51,401 bases of DNA. It comes from Viridothelium virens. Its lineage: Eukaryota; Ascomycota; Dothideomycetes; Trypetheliales; Trypetheliaceae. The DNA lies in the NCBI GenBank assembly GCA_010094025.1, contig ML991886.1, positions 1-51,401 on the forward strand. Direction: 5' to 3'. The first letter of the stretch is position 1. The number at the start of each line of letters is the position of its first letter. Shown here in pieces: positions 36,727 through 48,247 of this stretch. A model generated the notes under the pieces. The model made no database searches. It saw nothing but the letters and a program-made list of their open reading frames with translations, and was not told the origin of the DNA. Made by a program: the position numbers and the translations under genes.

Positions 36727-37534
36727 TTAGAATGACGTTCTTCCCGCCGGATCGGCAGCGTCCACCACATGCTCCGGAAGCTTACTGAGGTTTAGCGAGG
36801 GTTTGGTGCCAGAAGTGGATGGTATTGCTGCCGCCAATGGCTGGAGCTCCCTGTCAGGCGTGTAGAGAGGATGTCGGTGAGGATGCTTTCGTGCCCGATT
36901 CGCAATTCCAGATTTGGATACGAATGCAATGTGTAGGCGAGCGGCAATCTCCAGGGTGGCGGGCCCCAGATCTGTGAGATGCAAGCAGCGGAGATGCACT
37001 CTGCAATATTACAGGGAAGAATGATGTCCAGTAGAGCCTGGTTGAGAATGGCTTGATGTTTCGTCTCGTGAGCATTCGCCAATGGTGATGAGGAGATTGG
37101 CGTGCATAATGGCGGTGAAACAGCGGCATAACGAATAGTTGACTTGTTGAAGGGATGGTAGGATGTAGGCGAATCGGTTTGGTCGATTGAATATTCGAAG
37201 AGTGGCCCATTTTGGAGAACTGCGCCGAGAGCTACCAGAAGTGTCTCGTTTGCATCCTTACTCCCACGTTGCGATGGCTGCGCTAAGATGTCAAATCTTG
37301 GAGCGACCGAGGGGCACAAGGCGTGTCAGCTTGCTTTGGTAGGGGCGCCATTTGGGCTTCAAAGTCAAGAAGGTTCGGAAGGTGTTCCAGCAGGGGGTTT
37401 CCCACAATAGCCGCGATTCGATTAGCACAAACCTTGGCGAACCTTTTCGTATCCGGCAGCGCGTCAGAGAATGCATGATGTAAGGCTAAGCAGGGTCTAC
37501 CAAATTCGTTGCAGGCCCGTCGATGACGGGCCAC
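36727..37534 (-). other. Weak hypothetical coding region or gene remnant
   Basis: Two minus-strand frames overlap in different phases: 37534-37283 and 37319-36792, with a third at 36999-36727. The middle one (175 codons) has protein-like stretches such as ILPCNIAECISAACISQIW. No splice pair that I tried joins them cleanly, and I recognise no family. It may be a decayed gene, a gene with unusual introns, or chance openness in GC-rich DNA. Confidence 0.25.
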
Positions 37535-39104
37535 TAACGCTGGACGTAAGGTCGAGCAATGGGAGCAGATAGCAGATATCCGGCAGCAAGCTATTCAGTC
37601 ACCAACTCACCGACTCATGAAATTACTGAGAGCCTCCTGAGAGCCTGCCAATGCCAACGATGGGAGCATCTACCCATTCTACCCGCGGTGCCGCGGCTCC
37701 CCTGCAATCGCGACATCCATTATGTGTTTCGTCACCTTGGCCATGCAGTATGTACGGCACGCACGCACCCCTACGATACTCTAGTCCATGACAGTGGTGA
37801 GCGGCACACCCAGCGATGCCAGGCTGGGAACGTGCGGGATTCGCGCTAGATCACTTGGCTCTAGTTTGCGCATTGCATACCATTGATACATAGTAGGCTT
37901 GAGCCATGATGATGCTGCGAGGGGGTACGAGAGGCTCAAGTCGCGTAGGGATAGACTACTTATCACGCAACTATGAGTAGGGCCCGAAGCTGCCGAGCCA
38001 AGATGCGACTCAGGGCGCATGAGGAGGGAAATCGGGGTTCCAGGGCACCTGGGACAGCCGAGACACTCCACACATGTCAAAACGAAGAGACCACCAAGAC
38101 GATCTTCCTCGGTAGGAGGGCAAAGCATGAAACGTTCTTCTCAACTCGAGGCAGAACGGTGCTCCTTGCCAGCGGTTTCGGCCACTGTTCCCACGACCTG
38201 CAAGGAGAAGCTGACTGCAGCGGAAAGTACCCACGTCACACACTACCTGGCACCCTGGCACCCTGGCACCCTGGCACCCTGGGGTGCTGGGGTAGGTGTT
38301 CTACCTAGTTTAGCTCATGATCGCTGTGGTGGCTATCACAATCCAGGGGCGGCGGAACCGGTGGGAGCCCTACAGGCCGCCTTCTGCCAAATCGGTGCTC
38401 TACAGTTGAACGGCAAATTCCTTGCAGCGGCGTCTGACCGACGAAATGGCTTGAGATCCCTAGACAAACTCATCGCCATGTTTGGCAGTATGAAGACATG
38501 CCCCATGCGAAATGCAACATGTAGTCGAAGAGCTTTATTGCTTAGCATACCTGTCTACCTAAGTTACCTCAAGTGATATTGGGATATCTCCATCGCGCAA
38601 GTTGGAGTGTCGTGTGTGCCATTCGTGCACATGATATAACCTTGGGAATTCCATTTGTTTTTTTTAGGGCAAGGGGGATCTCAGGGTTTATTTGGCAAGA
38701 CAACCACCACAATTCTGCATCCTTCGGCCAGTGCCGAATCAGATCAGTTTTTGCTTTTGATCTATAATCGTGTGGCTGTTACCCCAGATGGAGACAGGCG
38801 ACCAAGCACCAAGGGATGAAGGGACCGACTACTTAACGCTAAATACAACTACGGTACTCGCTACGAGAGTAGTGACGGCACGAAGTACTTATGTGCCTTA
38901 CTACCATGCTGCCTCTTGGAAACCCTACTACGATTGGAAACCCTACCGCTTATTGCACGCCAGACGACCGAAACCTAAGTGTACCGCGGCTATCCCGCAC
39001 CCGCTCGGGACAAAGACCCGCGAGAGCACCTAAAGCACCTAAGCACCTGAAGGGGGTAAGCAAAACCCCCCAAGCGGCGTCGATCTCGTCCCAAACACGT
39101 TCCA
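37535..39104. other. Intergenic, contains an octamer tandem repeat
   Basis: About 1.6 kb. The frame at 38019-38576 (+) is long only because it crosses the repeat at 38249-38280 and GC-rich DNA. Near 39000-39050 there are CACCTAA/CACCTGA motifs repeated just ahead of the TBCB gene. No gene supported. Confidence 0.5.
38249..38280. repeat. Tandem octamer (GGCACCCT)x4
   Basis: Four exact tandem copies of GGCACCCT, followed by an inverted-like GGGGTGCTGGGG. A short microsatellite-class repeat. Confidence 0.85.
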
Positions 39105-40133
39105 ATGTCGCACCGGGTAGCTACGGACATCCCATTACTTGTTCGCTCAGAGAACACATCCTCAGAGCGGCGCGTCTCACCATCATGGACCATCTCTCAC
39201 TTCAAGTCCCGGCTCGAGCCTATCACTGGCGTCCCAGCTTCGTGTCAAAAACTTACTCTGGGAACATCCCATCCAGACCGTACATTGGAAGTCGAGGATG
39301 AGGACTCATCGAATGTGCAAGACTGGGGTCTTCAGCCGTATTCCGAGATCGTCGTACGTGGATTTTGTTTGATTTCCGAACTCTATGCCGACCATAATCG
39401 ATCAAGACGCATTTGCAATTCTGTCTTGCATTCATCTAGCCACCTTCTCGATTGCCTTTGCGCGAAGCCTTACGCCTCGACGATGGCGAAGGCTTAATCT
39501 CACGTGCCGCCACGTGTGTTCTACTGCAAGTTTGGTCTAATTAATCTGTACCTCGGCTAGCGCCGAATCTTGCAGCGCCACTTGACGCTTTGGGCTGCAT
39601 AGAGTCGCTGACTTTTCCATGAATGATACTTATTTCCGCCATGTTAGGTCCAAGACACGCGGCCCACTTCAGCCCGCACCAATTTCCATGATCTAGAATC
39701 CGTCAAGAAATATGAGATGCCGACAGAGCAATACGAAGCCCGGCCTGACAGTGTCCTGGCCTGGAAGCGATCGCAAAAGCTTGGTCGCTTCGACCCTAGT
39801 GCACCCAGCCTGGAGGACCAGAAAATCCGTGCACTTCGGCGGGAGGTGGAAGAGAGGGGAGTCTCTACCGGCAGACGCTGTCATCTGCTGCCAGTGACGG
39901 ATGCTCGACGCGGAATCGTCAGCTACATCGGAGACGTCCCCCAAATTCCGGGTGTTGGCACCTGGGTGGGCCTAACTCTCGACGAACCTACTGGCAAGAA
40001 TGACGGTTCCATCGGAGGCCAGCGCTATTTCGAGTGCAAGATGAACTGTGGGATCTTCGTCCGGCCCGAGCGGGTTGAAGTTGGAGACTACCCTCCACTG
40101 GAAGATCTTGACTCGGAAATGGAGGAGATTTGA
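39105..40133 (+). CDS. Tubulin-folding cofactor B (Alf1/TBCB)
   Basis: Two exons, 39105-39353 and 39648-40133, 244 residues, the usual size of TBCB. Exon 1 encodes a ubiquitin-like domain (ISHFKSRLEPITGVP..., DWGLQPYSEIVV). Exon 2 encodes the linker (VKKYEMPTEQYEARPDSVLAWK) and a C-terminal CAP-Gly domain (RRGIVSYIGDVPQIPGVGTWVGLTLDEPTGKNDGS, with the KNDGS ligand loop). The protein ends in acidic EMEEI, like the EEY/F-type tails. TBCB binds alpha-tubulin and passes it along the folding pathway with TBCE. The intron (294 nt) is long here, but phase 0 and both sites are good. Convergent with CENP-C. Confidence 0.94.
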
Positions 40134-40841
40134 GCGGGCCGGCAACGACATCAGTAGCGAGGGGATCCGATAGGATCAAGATGGCTTCAGTAGTCGGTCG
40201 AATTCTAAATTCAAAGATACTAAAAGCCGCATCACCAGAATTCCATGCTAGACGTCCCACAATACGATCGAAGTAGGTGCACTCCGCAGAACGCCCAACT
40301 ACCTGCCCTAGGTATACCCAATCCGTCCTCCGTATAGACAGAAACATGAAACGTAGCCACATACCCGGTCATGCATGCATCCATTCGAAAGCGTAATTAC
40401 CCCACATTCTCTTCTTCTGTCGAGGCTTGCATTACGCAACTTTGACCAAAAAAAATCTTTGCCTCGCTTGTCGTACTCTCGTTACGGATGGCGTAATTGT
40501 TCCCTGCATGCACGTGACGTTAGTCTATATACACTGTGCAGATGCGCATTATAGGAAAACAAGGGAAAAGTAGTACGAAAAAGGAACAGCAGAATTGGGA
40601 TGCCCCCACGAAGACCTTCGGACCAAAGCGGCAGTCCCAATAGGCGACTGGGCAGGCGAAGCCGATCACTCGGTATCGCACCGAAGCAGGGTCTAGCCCA
40701 ACGGTTTGAACGTGGCCAAACACATCCGCATTACGACAGAGGACCGAATAGCAGTATCCAGATTGCTTTCGCGTAATGACGCAGGAATCGCGCAGGGGAT
40801 CGGTTACGCTTATAAACCATCCGGTGCGGCCATCCGCTGTG
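40134..40841. other. Convergent 3' spacer, TBCB / CENP-C
   Basis: 708 bp. A minus-strand frame (40520-41074) runs through it but is out of phase with the CENP-C cupin and has no family support. If the CENP-C last exon is mis-modelled, part of this region could be coding. Confidence 0.5.
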
Positions 40842-43421
40842 TCACCCCACGAAGAATGTGGATGACTGGCCAAGACGCAAACACGTCGATACGTTGATGT
40901 CCGCAAGCGAAGACTGATAAGGTGGACAACGCCCCGAGGAGAAGAGGAAAAAGAGCAAAGGCACGTCATCTTCTCGTGACGACACTCCGAAAAGACCTCG
41001 ATCCGGAAATGGTAGAGATATCGGCCCCCCACGCTGGCAAAAGCTTCCTTGTGCAGAATGGATGGATGCAACAACAGCAGAAAAACGACAAAAACCCCAC
41101 GCCTTCCAACGTACCTCTAGGAACTTGAAATACGCCCCCCTTCCCAATGCTGAATTCTTGATCAGCCACCTCGACTCTGACGCGTCCTGCATGCATGAAG
41201 AAGACCATCTGCATCTTTCTGGAGTTCTTGCTCCTCTTGAAGCCATTGGGAGGCAACTCCACCATCCCACATCCGAAGAAGGGAAGCGCCATGATCTTGG
41301 CGTACCGGAAGTTGGCCGACGCGACGTTTCGGGTGACGATCGAGGTCGATGCAAACGCGAGTTCTAGATAGCGTAACAGATCGTTAGCCATTGCTGTCCG
41401 CTTGCGTAGAATGGAAACGCCGCCTGTCGACGATTATGGTGAGGATGCCGCCACAACAATATATCCCCACGACCTATGGAAGTTTTGGAGCACAATCACA
41501 CATACCAGTCTGCACCTCCTCCCTGATCCCAAGCTCCAGGAAATTGTCATATCCCCTCACCATCCCCGTCAAGATGCCCCCACTCTCTTCCCACTCTTCT
41601 AAGTCATCTTCTTCCTTGACCTCCTTGCCGGCTCTCCTTCCTGTCCCCCTTTGCCCCCGACTCCCTCCTCCAGCCTCCTCCTCTACACTCTCCAGCCGTG
41701 GTCTCCTCCTTCTATCCCCTCTCTCCTTCCTTCTTGTCTCCTCGATCTCCACCTCCTCCGCTCTTGTGACCCCCGTGACCTGTCCTCGATGATATTCATA
41801 CCCCTCGTTCAACCACCACTTGAAGGGCTTCACGCTTGTCCGTCCTGACCGCGTCATCCGCGCCCCGTCGTCTTCCGTCGGGGTTCCCTGACGAAGAAGC
41901 GTCAGGCTGCGGGCGCCTGGCCGCTTGAAGCCGGCTGCTGTAGATGGCACACTAGAGCCGGCACGCGAAGTACCGCGCGAGGAAGGAGCTTTGTAGAAGG
42001 CATCGCGGTCATGGGAGGATTCCTCATCATGCTCTTCAGTATCTTGGCTGCGGGTACTGGATAGGGTTTGGTGAGCGGGAGAGACGAGTTGAGCGCCCTT
42101 CTGACGCTTGGTTGGTGGTTGTGATGATCCTTTGGCATCTTTGCGGGGTCGACCACGTTTTTTGGTCAAGACTCGGGGTTGTGAGCGAGCGACTTCTTGG
42201 ACAGGGTTTATGTGGTTGTCTTCGGAGTGGTCTCGAACCCCGTTCTCAAGTGGTAAATCCACTTGCGTCTCGTCTTGTACGTCGCTTTGGGTATCAGTCG
42301 CTTCGCCGGCTTGTACCTTGGTCGTGGCATTTTGCTTTCCGTTCAAATCCCCTCGTGCATTTTGTGCAGGCGATATCTCGTTTAGAGTATCGTCTTTTTG
42401 AGAAGCCTTTGCCCCACGCTTGACTTTCTTGTCTGACTTCTTCCGTGGCTTCGGCAAGAAATCAGAAGGAAATCGATTTTCTTGATTCTGAGATTCACCA
42501 CCAGCTTCGTCATCATTGTAGTTTTGCTTGCTTTTGCCCTTTCGTGCAGGCGCTCGTTCCGGTGCAGAATCTTGTACTTGTATAGGCATCGGCATAGGGT
42601 CGTTTGTGGAATCATTCTGCACAATTTGCACCGAGTCATCTTCATTGGAAATGGGAAGACTGCGGTTCGCATTGTCATCAGCCTGACCCTGCGACTCTTC
42701 CTTTTCGTATATCGAGTCAATCTGACCACGCGGTTCTGGTAACGGTAAATATGTAGCAGTAGGGCTGTCTTGAGTACCCTCCGCGGTAGCGTTCAGGCGC
42801 GTGATAGATCGTCCATCAGGACTTTGCTCGATGCTTGGAGTTATCTCGTCAACGGAATAGTCGAATTTGCGATTCACTGTGGTGGGTGGTGTTACGCCAT
42901 TTGGTGTGTGCTTAATGCGGGACGGCGGTCCGAGAGAAGGCGGCCTTCTCGGTGAGGAGCCAAGTGCTGTCTTCATCGGTAAGCGTCCTGGAGGAGGGAT
43001 TCGGTTGTTGAAATTGCCAGTGAGTCTCTTCGCGCTTGCATGGTTGACCGGTTCTATGATGGGATCTGCGGCAGGCAATTAGTTATTATTCCATGCGTAA
43101 CTTTTCAATTATTAAGATCAAATTCAAGTTCACTGACTTTGCGCGGCCTCTCTAATCTCAGAAGATGGCTGCGTTTTGTTGCCAGTGTGGTCCCGTTTGG
43201 GAGGCGACTTCTCGGGCGATGAGAAAATTCCGTCGATTGGTTCGAGACCGTCTGCATCTCTTATGCCATTATCCTTCAGTGTGATTCCAGTTTTTCTATC
43301 AATATACATCAGAGACCAGACCTGTTCTGGATGCCATCAAGAGAGCCCACCTTCCCTGCTTCCCCACATCAAAGTATATGTTGTCGCGCTTTTTGCCCCG
43401 GGGAGTTATCACAGGTGCCAT
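40842..43421 (-). CDS. Inner-kinetochore protein CENP-C/Mif2
   Basis: Model (minus): 43421-43351, 43295-43138, 43065-41506, 41363-41115 and 40996-40842, about 730 residues. The N-terminus has YFDVGKQGRKTGITLKDNG and LEPIDGIFSSPEKSPPKR, the fungal Mif2 signature that contacts Mis12. A long, basic, disordered middle follows, with an AT-hook-like KKRGRPRK. The CENP-C motif RSGRTSVKPFKWW (about 482-494) binds the CENP-A nucleosome. The C-terminal cupin (about 610-690: GMVELPPNGFKRSKNSRKMQMVFF, GKGGVFQVPRG) dimerises. Junctions 1-3 are firm. The last exon was chosen because it gives FGVSSREDDVPLLFFLF, reminiscent of the final cupin strands, but it lacks the usual FFxQG ending, so the 3' end is uncertain. 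Confidence 0.88.
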
Positions 43422-43781
43422 GGTGCGTTGGTTGGCGGAAATAGTCTGAAGTGGGCGCGAGCGACTCATGTGCAAAGAGGGTAATAATGATACTGTTATA
43501 TGTTTCGCGCCTTAAAGAAGCGCTCTCAATGCATTTTCGGGGGGAGTTTGTTCTGTAGCCATGCACGCCATGTTGATGCGTCGACCAAAGGCAGACTAGC
43601 CTGCTCCGGCCCGCTTGTCGATCTACAACGCGCTCCGACGCGTCACCGCGTGTTCCACCATCGCAACGGTCAAACCCGTCCCTGTGAACTTTGGAAATCA
43701 TTGAGCAAATGAAGACTCGGCCATCCCTTGGTTCTGTTCCATCGCCATCTTTAACCTCTGTCTTTCCGTCCTCGACTGATT
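43422..43781. promoter_or_regulatory. Divergent promoter, CENP-C / RNase H2A
   Basis: 360 bp between two divergent ATGs. It contains ACGCGT at 43638-43643 and several CGCG steps nearby. It may co-regulate two S-phase-related genes. This is an inference. Confidence 0.45.
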
Positions 43782-44984
43782 ATGGCAGAAATTGAAGCTC
43801 AAGAGATTCTCCAAGACTCTCAAGACTTTACCAAAGAAACGATACCAGAAGACGTTTTCGTTGCGCCATCAATCAACCATCGTGAAATATTGTCTGGCTG
43901 CTCGTATTCACATTTCTCACCTCTCCCAGAAGCTCTTGGCAATGGTATGAACACTGAGTGCGTAATTGGCATTGACGAAGCAGGGAGAGGACCTGTGTTA
44001 GGTAGAAAGCCCCTTGAACACATTGCAACATGACTGATGATCTCTACATATACTTGGAACCCATACTGACAGTACATTAGGACCTATGGTTTATGCTCTT
44101 TTCTACTTGCCTCTGTCCCTTCATCATTCTCTCCTTGCCGAAACACACCATTTCAATGATTCCAAAGTCCTTACCCCTGCCGTTCGCTCATCCCTAATGG
44201 AAAAGCTTTGCACTGGCAACTCGGATTTATTCCGCCAGTGTGGCTGGGCTACTACAGTCATGTCCGCACGGGACATCTCCGCGGGAAGGCTAAAATCAGT
44301 TGGAACGTACAACCTTAATGCACAGGCGATGGATGCTACAGTGGAACTGATGAAAAAGGTTCTGGATATGGGAGTCAATGTCAGAGAAGTATACATTGAT
44401 ACGATTGGGAAGCCAGAGCATTACCAGTCGAAGCTAGAGAGGATATTTCCAAATCTACAAATTACCGTCGCCACCAAAGCCGACTCGTTGTATCCGTGCG
44501 TTTCGGCGGCTTCAGTATGTGCGAAGGTTACACGTGATGCTGCACTGGACGTATCCTATGACATATATAGAGAGGAGGGGGTGAAAGAGTAGGCAAACTC
44601 TGCTCGGAATTTGCAAGTACAGTCTGCCAATACTGACTCTTTTTCAATAGTTTTAAATCAATAGCCACGGACTCTCTGCTCGCACAACCCGAATGGGGCT
44701 CCGGCTATCCATCGGATGCGCGTTGCTCCATGTGGCTGAAACATCGAATGGACCCTATATTTGGTTGGGGGCCTGAGTGTAGATTCTGTTGGGACACCGT
44801 GAAGAAAATGCTTGATGCCAAAGCTCCAGCGGCGCACGTCGACTGGCCTGTGGAGGTCGAAGATGACAGTATGAAAGTGACTAACTACTTTTCCGGAAGC
44901 GCGGCGGCCGGAGAGACTGAATCTACCGAACAAGACGAGTTGTCAGGATGGTTTGGAAGACGCGTTTCTGAGCCTGTTTTTTAG
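43782..44984 (+). CDS. Ribonuclease H2 catalytic subunit A
   Basis: Three exons: 43782-44001, 44081-44588 and 44651-44984, 353 residues. Catalytic motifs: DEAGRGPVLGPMVYA (Asp and Glu, split by intron 1 after Leu), NDSKVLT, YIDTIGKPEHY (Asp) and TKADSLYPCVSAASVCAKVTRD (last Asp). A family-typical DSLLAQPEWGSGYPSD follows intron 2, whose donor (GTAGGC) lies just before an apparent stop. The eukaryotic insert and C-terminal tail are present (WGPECRFCWDTVKKML). The tail ends near a Phe-x2-Arg-Arg-x4-Val-Phe that could act as a PIP-like contact. The enzyme cuts RNA:DNA hybrids and single ribonucleotides in DNA. Confidence 0.95.
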
Positions 44985-45953
44985 CGGCGTGTCGAGCCCA
45001 CAAAACAGTTCCATGTGGAGTCCCTCCTTTTCTAATACGTCTCTATGACGGATACCCAACTACCCATGAACGCGTCTACGTCAAATAGCGTCCAGTCGCA
45101 ACATCGTTGCCGTGCGTAGCTCATTTTACCCGGCCCGCATCGAGATCGAGTCATCCAAAAATCAACCTTGACAGCCAGAAATCAAGATCAATGTCCTCCC
45201 GACATGTCTTCATCAAGGACAATTTCTGTTTCCCCCAAAGTACGACAGGTGGTGACAGTCTTGCCATCTACGGCAATTCGGTATATGCAATTTGTGCGCG
45301 AGCCATGATAAGTCGATGTCAACGTTGGTTTCATCGTAGACTAGAATTACTCGGGCCCGCAAAATTGCAAGGCACCAGGTATCTGTTTTCATGAGCCGGA
45401 AAATAGTACCGAACAACAGATATCTAAAATCCGATAAACAGGTTTTGGTCAGCGTGCCCTTCCGCAAACATTCATTGTTCCGGTCCCGCACTACCACATT
45501 GGATTTCTGATCAAATTGAGATAACTCTCAGCATGCAGTGCAGCAAGCCATGTCAATGTTTTCATGCAAATCCGCTCGACACCTGCGAATTTGCTGGTAA
45601 CTGACAAGTTGTGACCCTGGGAATGGGCACGAAGCGGAACCCTTTGCGGATCATTCCTTGGCAGGATTGCCACAAAATCTCTCCAATTGCTCAGAATACT
45701 CTCTGTTCAACCCTCAGATCATGGCCACCAGGTCGACCCGACCCGGGCTTGATTCCACGTTGGATGGTATCACAGTGTATTGCAAAATCTGTAATATGGA
45801 AAAAGGGGTGTGGATTGGGGTGAAGACTGGATACGGCTGTGTTTACAATGGCCTACGACGCGCGTGTGACAGCGAAGCATGTTGCTTAATCAGCCCCCTT
45901 TTCTGTCATCTTCTGGAACAAAGCAAAGTGGGCCTGTGACGTGTGGAGCCATC
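44985..45953. other. Intergenic, no supported gene
   Basis: About 970 bp. Frames at 45107-45394, 45213-45497 and 45658-45939 start at non-ATG codons or match nothing. No RNA gene or repeat seen. Confidence 0.5.
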
Positions 45954-46357
45954 TCAATTTAGTTGAACCATACCCACTCGTGACGCATAGTCCACTTCAG
46001 CTATATACTGATACAGAGCCCCGAGCGTGTAGGAAATATTGTTGAGGTCCATGCTGAGGTGATAAGGGTGCACTGTGTAGCATCCTCGGAGCTCTGCAGA
46101 ACGACTTGCAAGAGCGCCACCGAAAACCGTTCTGAGCAAGGGTGCGTTAATTGCGTAAATAGAAGTACCTGCCGAACCGGCGTACGATAATGCCTTTTCT
46201 CGACATCTCGGGGATATGCAAAGTCCTCAAAGTCACTCGCGTACATGTAGATTGTGGACTCAGGAATACCACTCGCGCTAGCGAGGTAGTTGAAGGTCTT
46301 CTCCAAACGCTCCAGTGCTATGTCATCCGACTGGTCCAACAGTTGCACAGTGCTCAT
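45954..46357 (-). CDS. Hypothetical small protein (two-exon model, low confidence)
   Basis: Possible exons 46357-46186 and 46093-45954 (minus), 103 residues, joined by a 92-nt intron (GTACGC...CTGCAG) containing an ATTAAC-like branch site. The first exon is acidic and helical (DIALERLEKTFNYLASAS). The second gives a natural-looking end (MDLNNISYTLGALYQYIAEVDYASRVGM). Without splicing the first frame runs to a stop at about 46001 with poorer composition. I recognise no family. It could instead be the remains of a larger gene, since it sits next to a GST and there is 390 bp of empty sequence before it. Confidence 0.35.
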
Positions 46358-46750
46358 TTAGCAGAGTCAATGATCCTAAACATGCATTGTAGCGCCGGCA
46401 GCCTCGTCCTCCGAGAGGCTGCGAACAGGGACAAAGCCTATTATACAGGGCATGTCCCAATTAGAGCTCTAGCCAAGACCAATTCCTTAAGAGTTTCTAT
46501 GGTATACGCACTTAGGGATGCCTGAAACGAAGGTCTATGTGACTTCATTCTGAAAAGCTTTGCCTTGTACAGATTTGTCTAGGTGTGGTTTATGCCTGAG
46601 CTAACGGCACTTAAAGTAGAATGCTTGATGAGTGGACGCGTGTGCTGCCGTGACGAAGGGGTTTATCAAGGAGTCTTTTAACGACAAGAAAACGATATGC
46701 AGAATAGTGGCATACATGCCAAAATCTTCCAAACCAAGACAGAAGAACAT
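46358..46750. other. Intergenic, GST 3' region
   Basis: 393 bp, AT-rich in the right half. No gene or repeat seen. Confidence 0.55.
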
Positions 46751-47517
46751 CTATTTCGAGTTATGCTTGTCTAAAGGCTTAGCAGTGTTGAGCACGGTTT
46801 TTACGGACTCGCGGGACACCATCTTGCCAATCCACTCCATTAGATGCGGGAAGTTATGAACATTGTACTCATCCTTCTCAAGAATCATACTTATGGTGCT
46901 TTGGTACGGCACGAAGGCAATATCTGCATAGGACAGTTTATTACCCACGAGCCATGGTCCATCACTACCAGCGCTGAGACCATGTCTCTCTTTCTGCCGA
47001 GCAAGATATCCATCCAGAACGGCAGAAACTCGATTGACTTCTTTGACATAACGCTCAAGGGCACTGGGTACCTGCTCGTGGTGATACTTTTTGAACCAGG
47101 CCGCCTATGCAAGCTTCAACGTTAGTTGTATGGTGGCATGCGGTCCGCCGCGAACGCGAAACAAACCTGTCCAAAGTATGGTCCCTGTCCTGTGGTCTGA
47201 TAGAAGAGCCATTGCTTCGCATGCCACGACTCTGGACTTCCTGACACAAAACTCAGGAGATGCTCAGTGTCGTAGAGCTCGATAAGATACTCGATAATGG
47301 CACCAGATTCGAATAGCGTGATTCCTGTGTTGGGGTCATGTATAGAAGGTATTCGGCCATTAGGGTTGATGGTGAGGTACTCGGGCTTCTTCACATCCGA
47401 AAAAGGGATCGGAACTATTTCGCAAGGAATACTGAGTTCTTCTAGGATAATGGCAACTTTAGGTGGATTAGGACCGCCCTGGCCCCAAACTTTGATTGGT
47501 CTGATTTGTGGCGGCAT
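46751..47517 (-). CDS. Glutathione S-transferase, Ure2p-like
   Basis: Two exons (minus): 47517-47167 and 47104-46751, 234 residues. The intron (62 nt, GTTTGT...GCATAG) is in phase 0 and joins GPYFGQ to AAWFKKYHHEQ. Without it the first frame ends after about 130 residues. The N-terminal thioredoxin-like half has GQGGPNPPKVAIILEEL, then NPNGRIPSIHD and LFESGAIIEYL, where the Glu-Ser pair binds the glutathione gamma-glutamyl group. The all-helical C-terminal half ends with LSYADIAFVPY and MEWIGKMVSRESVKTVL. Fungal Ure2-like GSTs conjugate or reduce electrophiles with glutathione. It faces away from the C6 regulator. Confidence 0.93.
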
Positions 47518-48247
47518 CTCCTCTTATGTCCAATTTACATGCAAAAATCGACGGTGGACTGGTCGGACTCGGAGAAGCGTAACAAAAAGGCGACTGTACA
47601 AAGAAGAGTAGATATACGAAAGTTGGTGAACTGGAGATGGAATACTGCAGACCACACAGAGGATTTATAATATACACGCTATTTTACTCGATGTCTGAAT
47701 TCGACCGTCATTGCACTCAAAAAAAACTCACGTTGACAGCATCCAGAACGAAGTTCCTGATATTTGTCATGGTAGTGTTATCATGCTTTGAAGGATGCTC
47801 AGGATTGTCGTTCCACTCGCTGCGTCTTTCCCAGACGAGCTCGGGCTCGCTACTTTTAATGGGGGCGGTGGGTGCGAGAGTTTGCACGTTTGCACGTTTG
47901 CACGTTTGCACGTTTGCAATGCTGCTGGCGGTGAAAGTAGGTGAAAACGGAGGTTCGGCGTTTAAAACTACCTATCGTAGAGTACTAGTAATCTTCGAGT
48001 CACCACCATTACCTAAGAATCATACCGTAAGCTATGAGGGAGGACCGGATTTAGGGTACTGTAGATTCCGACGGGCACTCCGGCAGGCTCCGGTCTCTAG
48101 CGTATCGTACTGGGAGAAAGCCATGGCAGTCACTCTCTTCCTCTTCCCAGTGCACGTACATGCACGCAAGCTTGTGAAACGTTCAGGATGTTGACAACCT
48201 CTAAAGCTCTACCTGTCTTATGATCTTCCTGATTCACATAGAAAATC
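47518..48247. promoter_or_regulatory. Divergent promoter region, GST / C6 regulator
   Basis: 730 bp between divergent start codons. Contains the tandem octamer at 47881-47918. The frame at 47637-48194 (+) of 185 codons crosses the repeat and is GC-biased there, so I do not call it a gene. Confidence 0.45.
47881..47918. repeat. Tandem octamer TTTGCACG (4.75 copies)
   Basis: Four exact copies of TTTGCACG followed by TTTGCA, located about 330 bp upstream of the C6 regulator ATG and 365 bp upstream of the GST ATG. Confidence 0.85.

Noticed and set aside
38019-38576. 185-codon plus-strand frame
   Set aside because: It runs through the GGCACCCT repeat and neighbouring GC-rich DNA, overlaps other open frames and has no recognisable domain.
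41391-41792. 133-codon plus-strand frame, Ser/Pro-rich
   Set aside because: Antisense to the acidic and basic low-complexity end of the CENP-C large exon.
47637-48194. 185-codon plus-strand frame between GST and the C6 regulator
   Set aside because: It crosses the TTTGCACG array and the GST promoter, and has no family signal.
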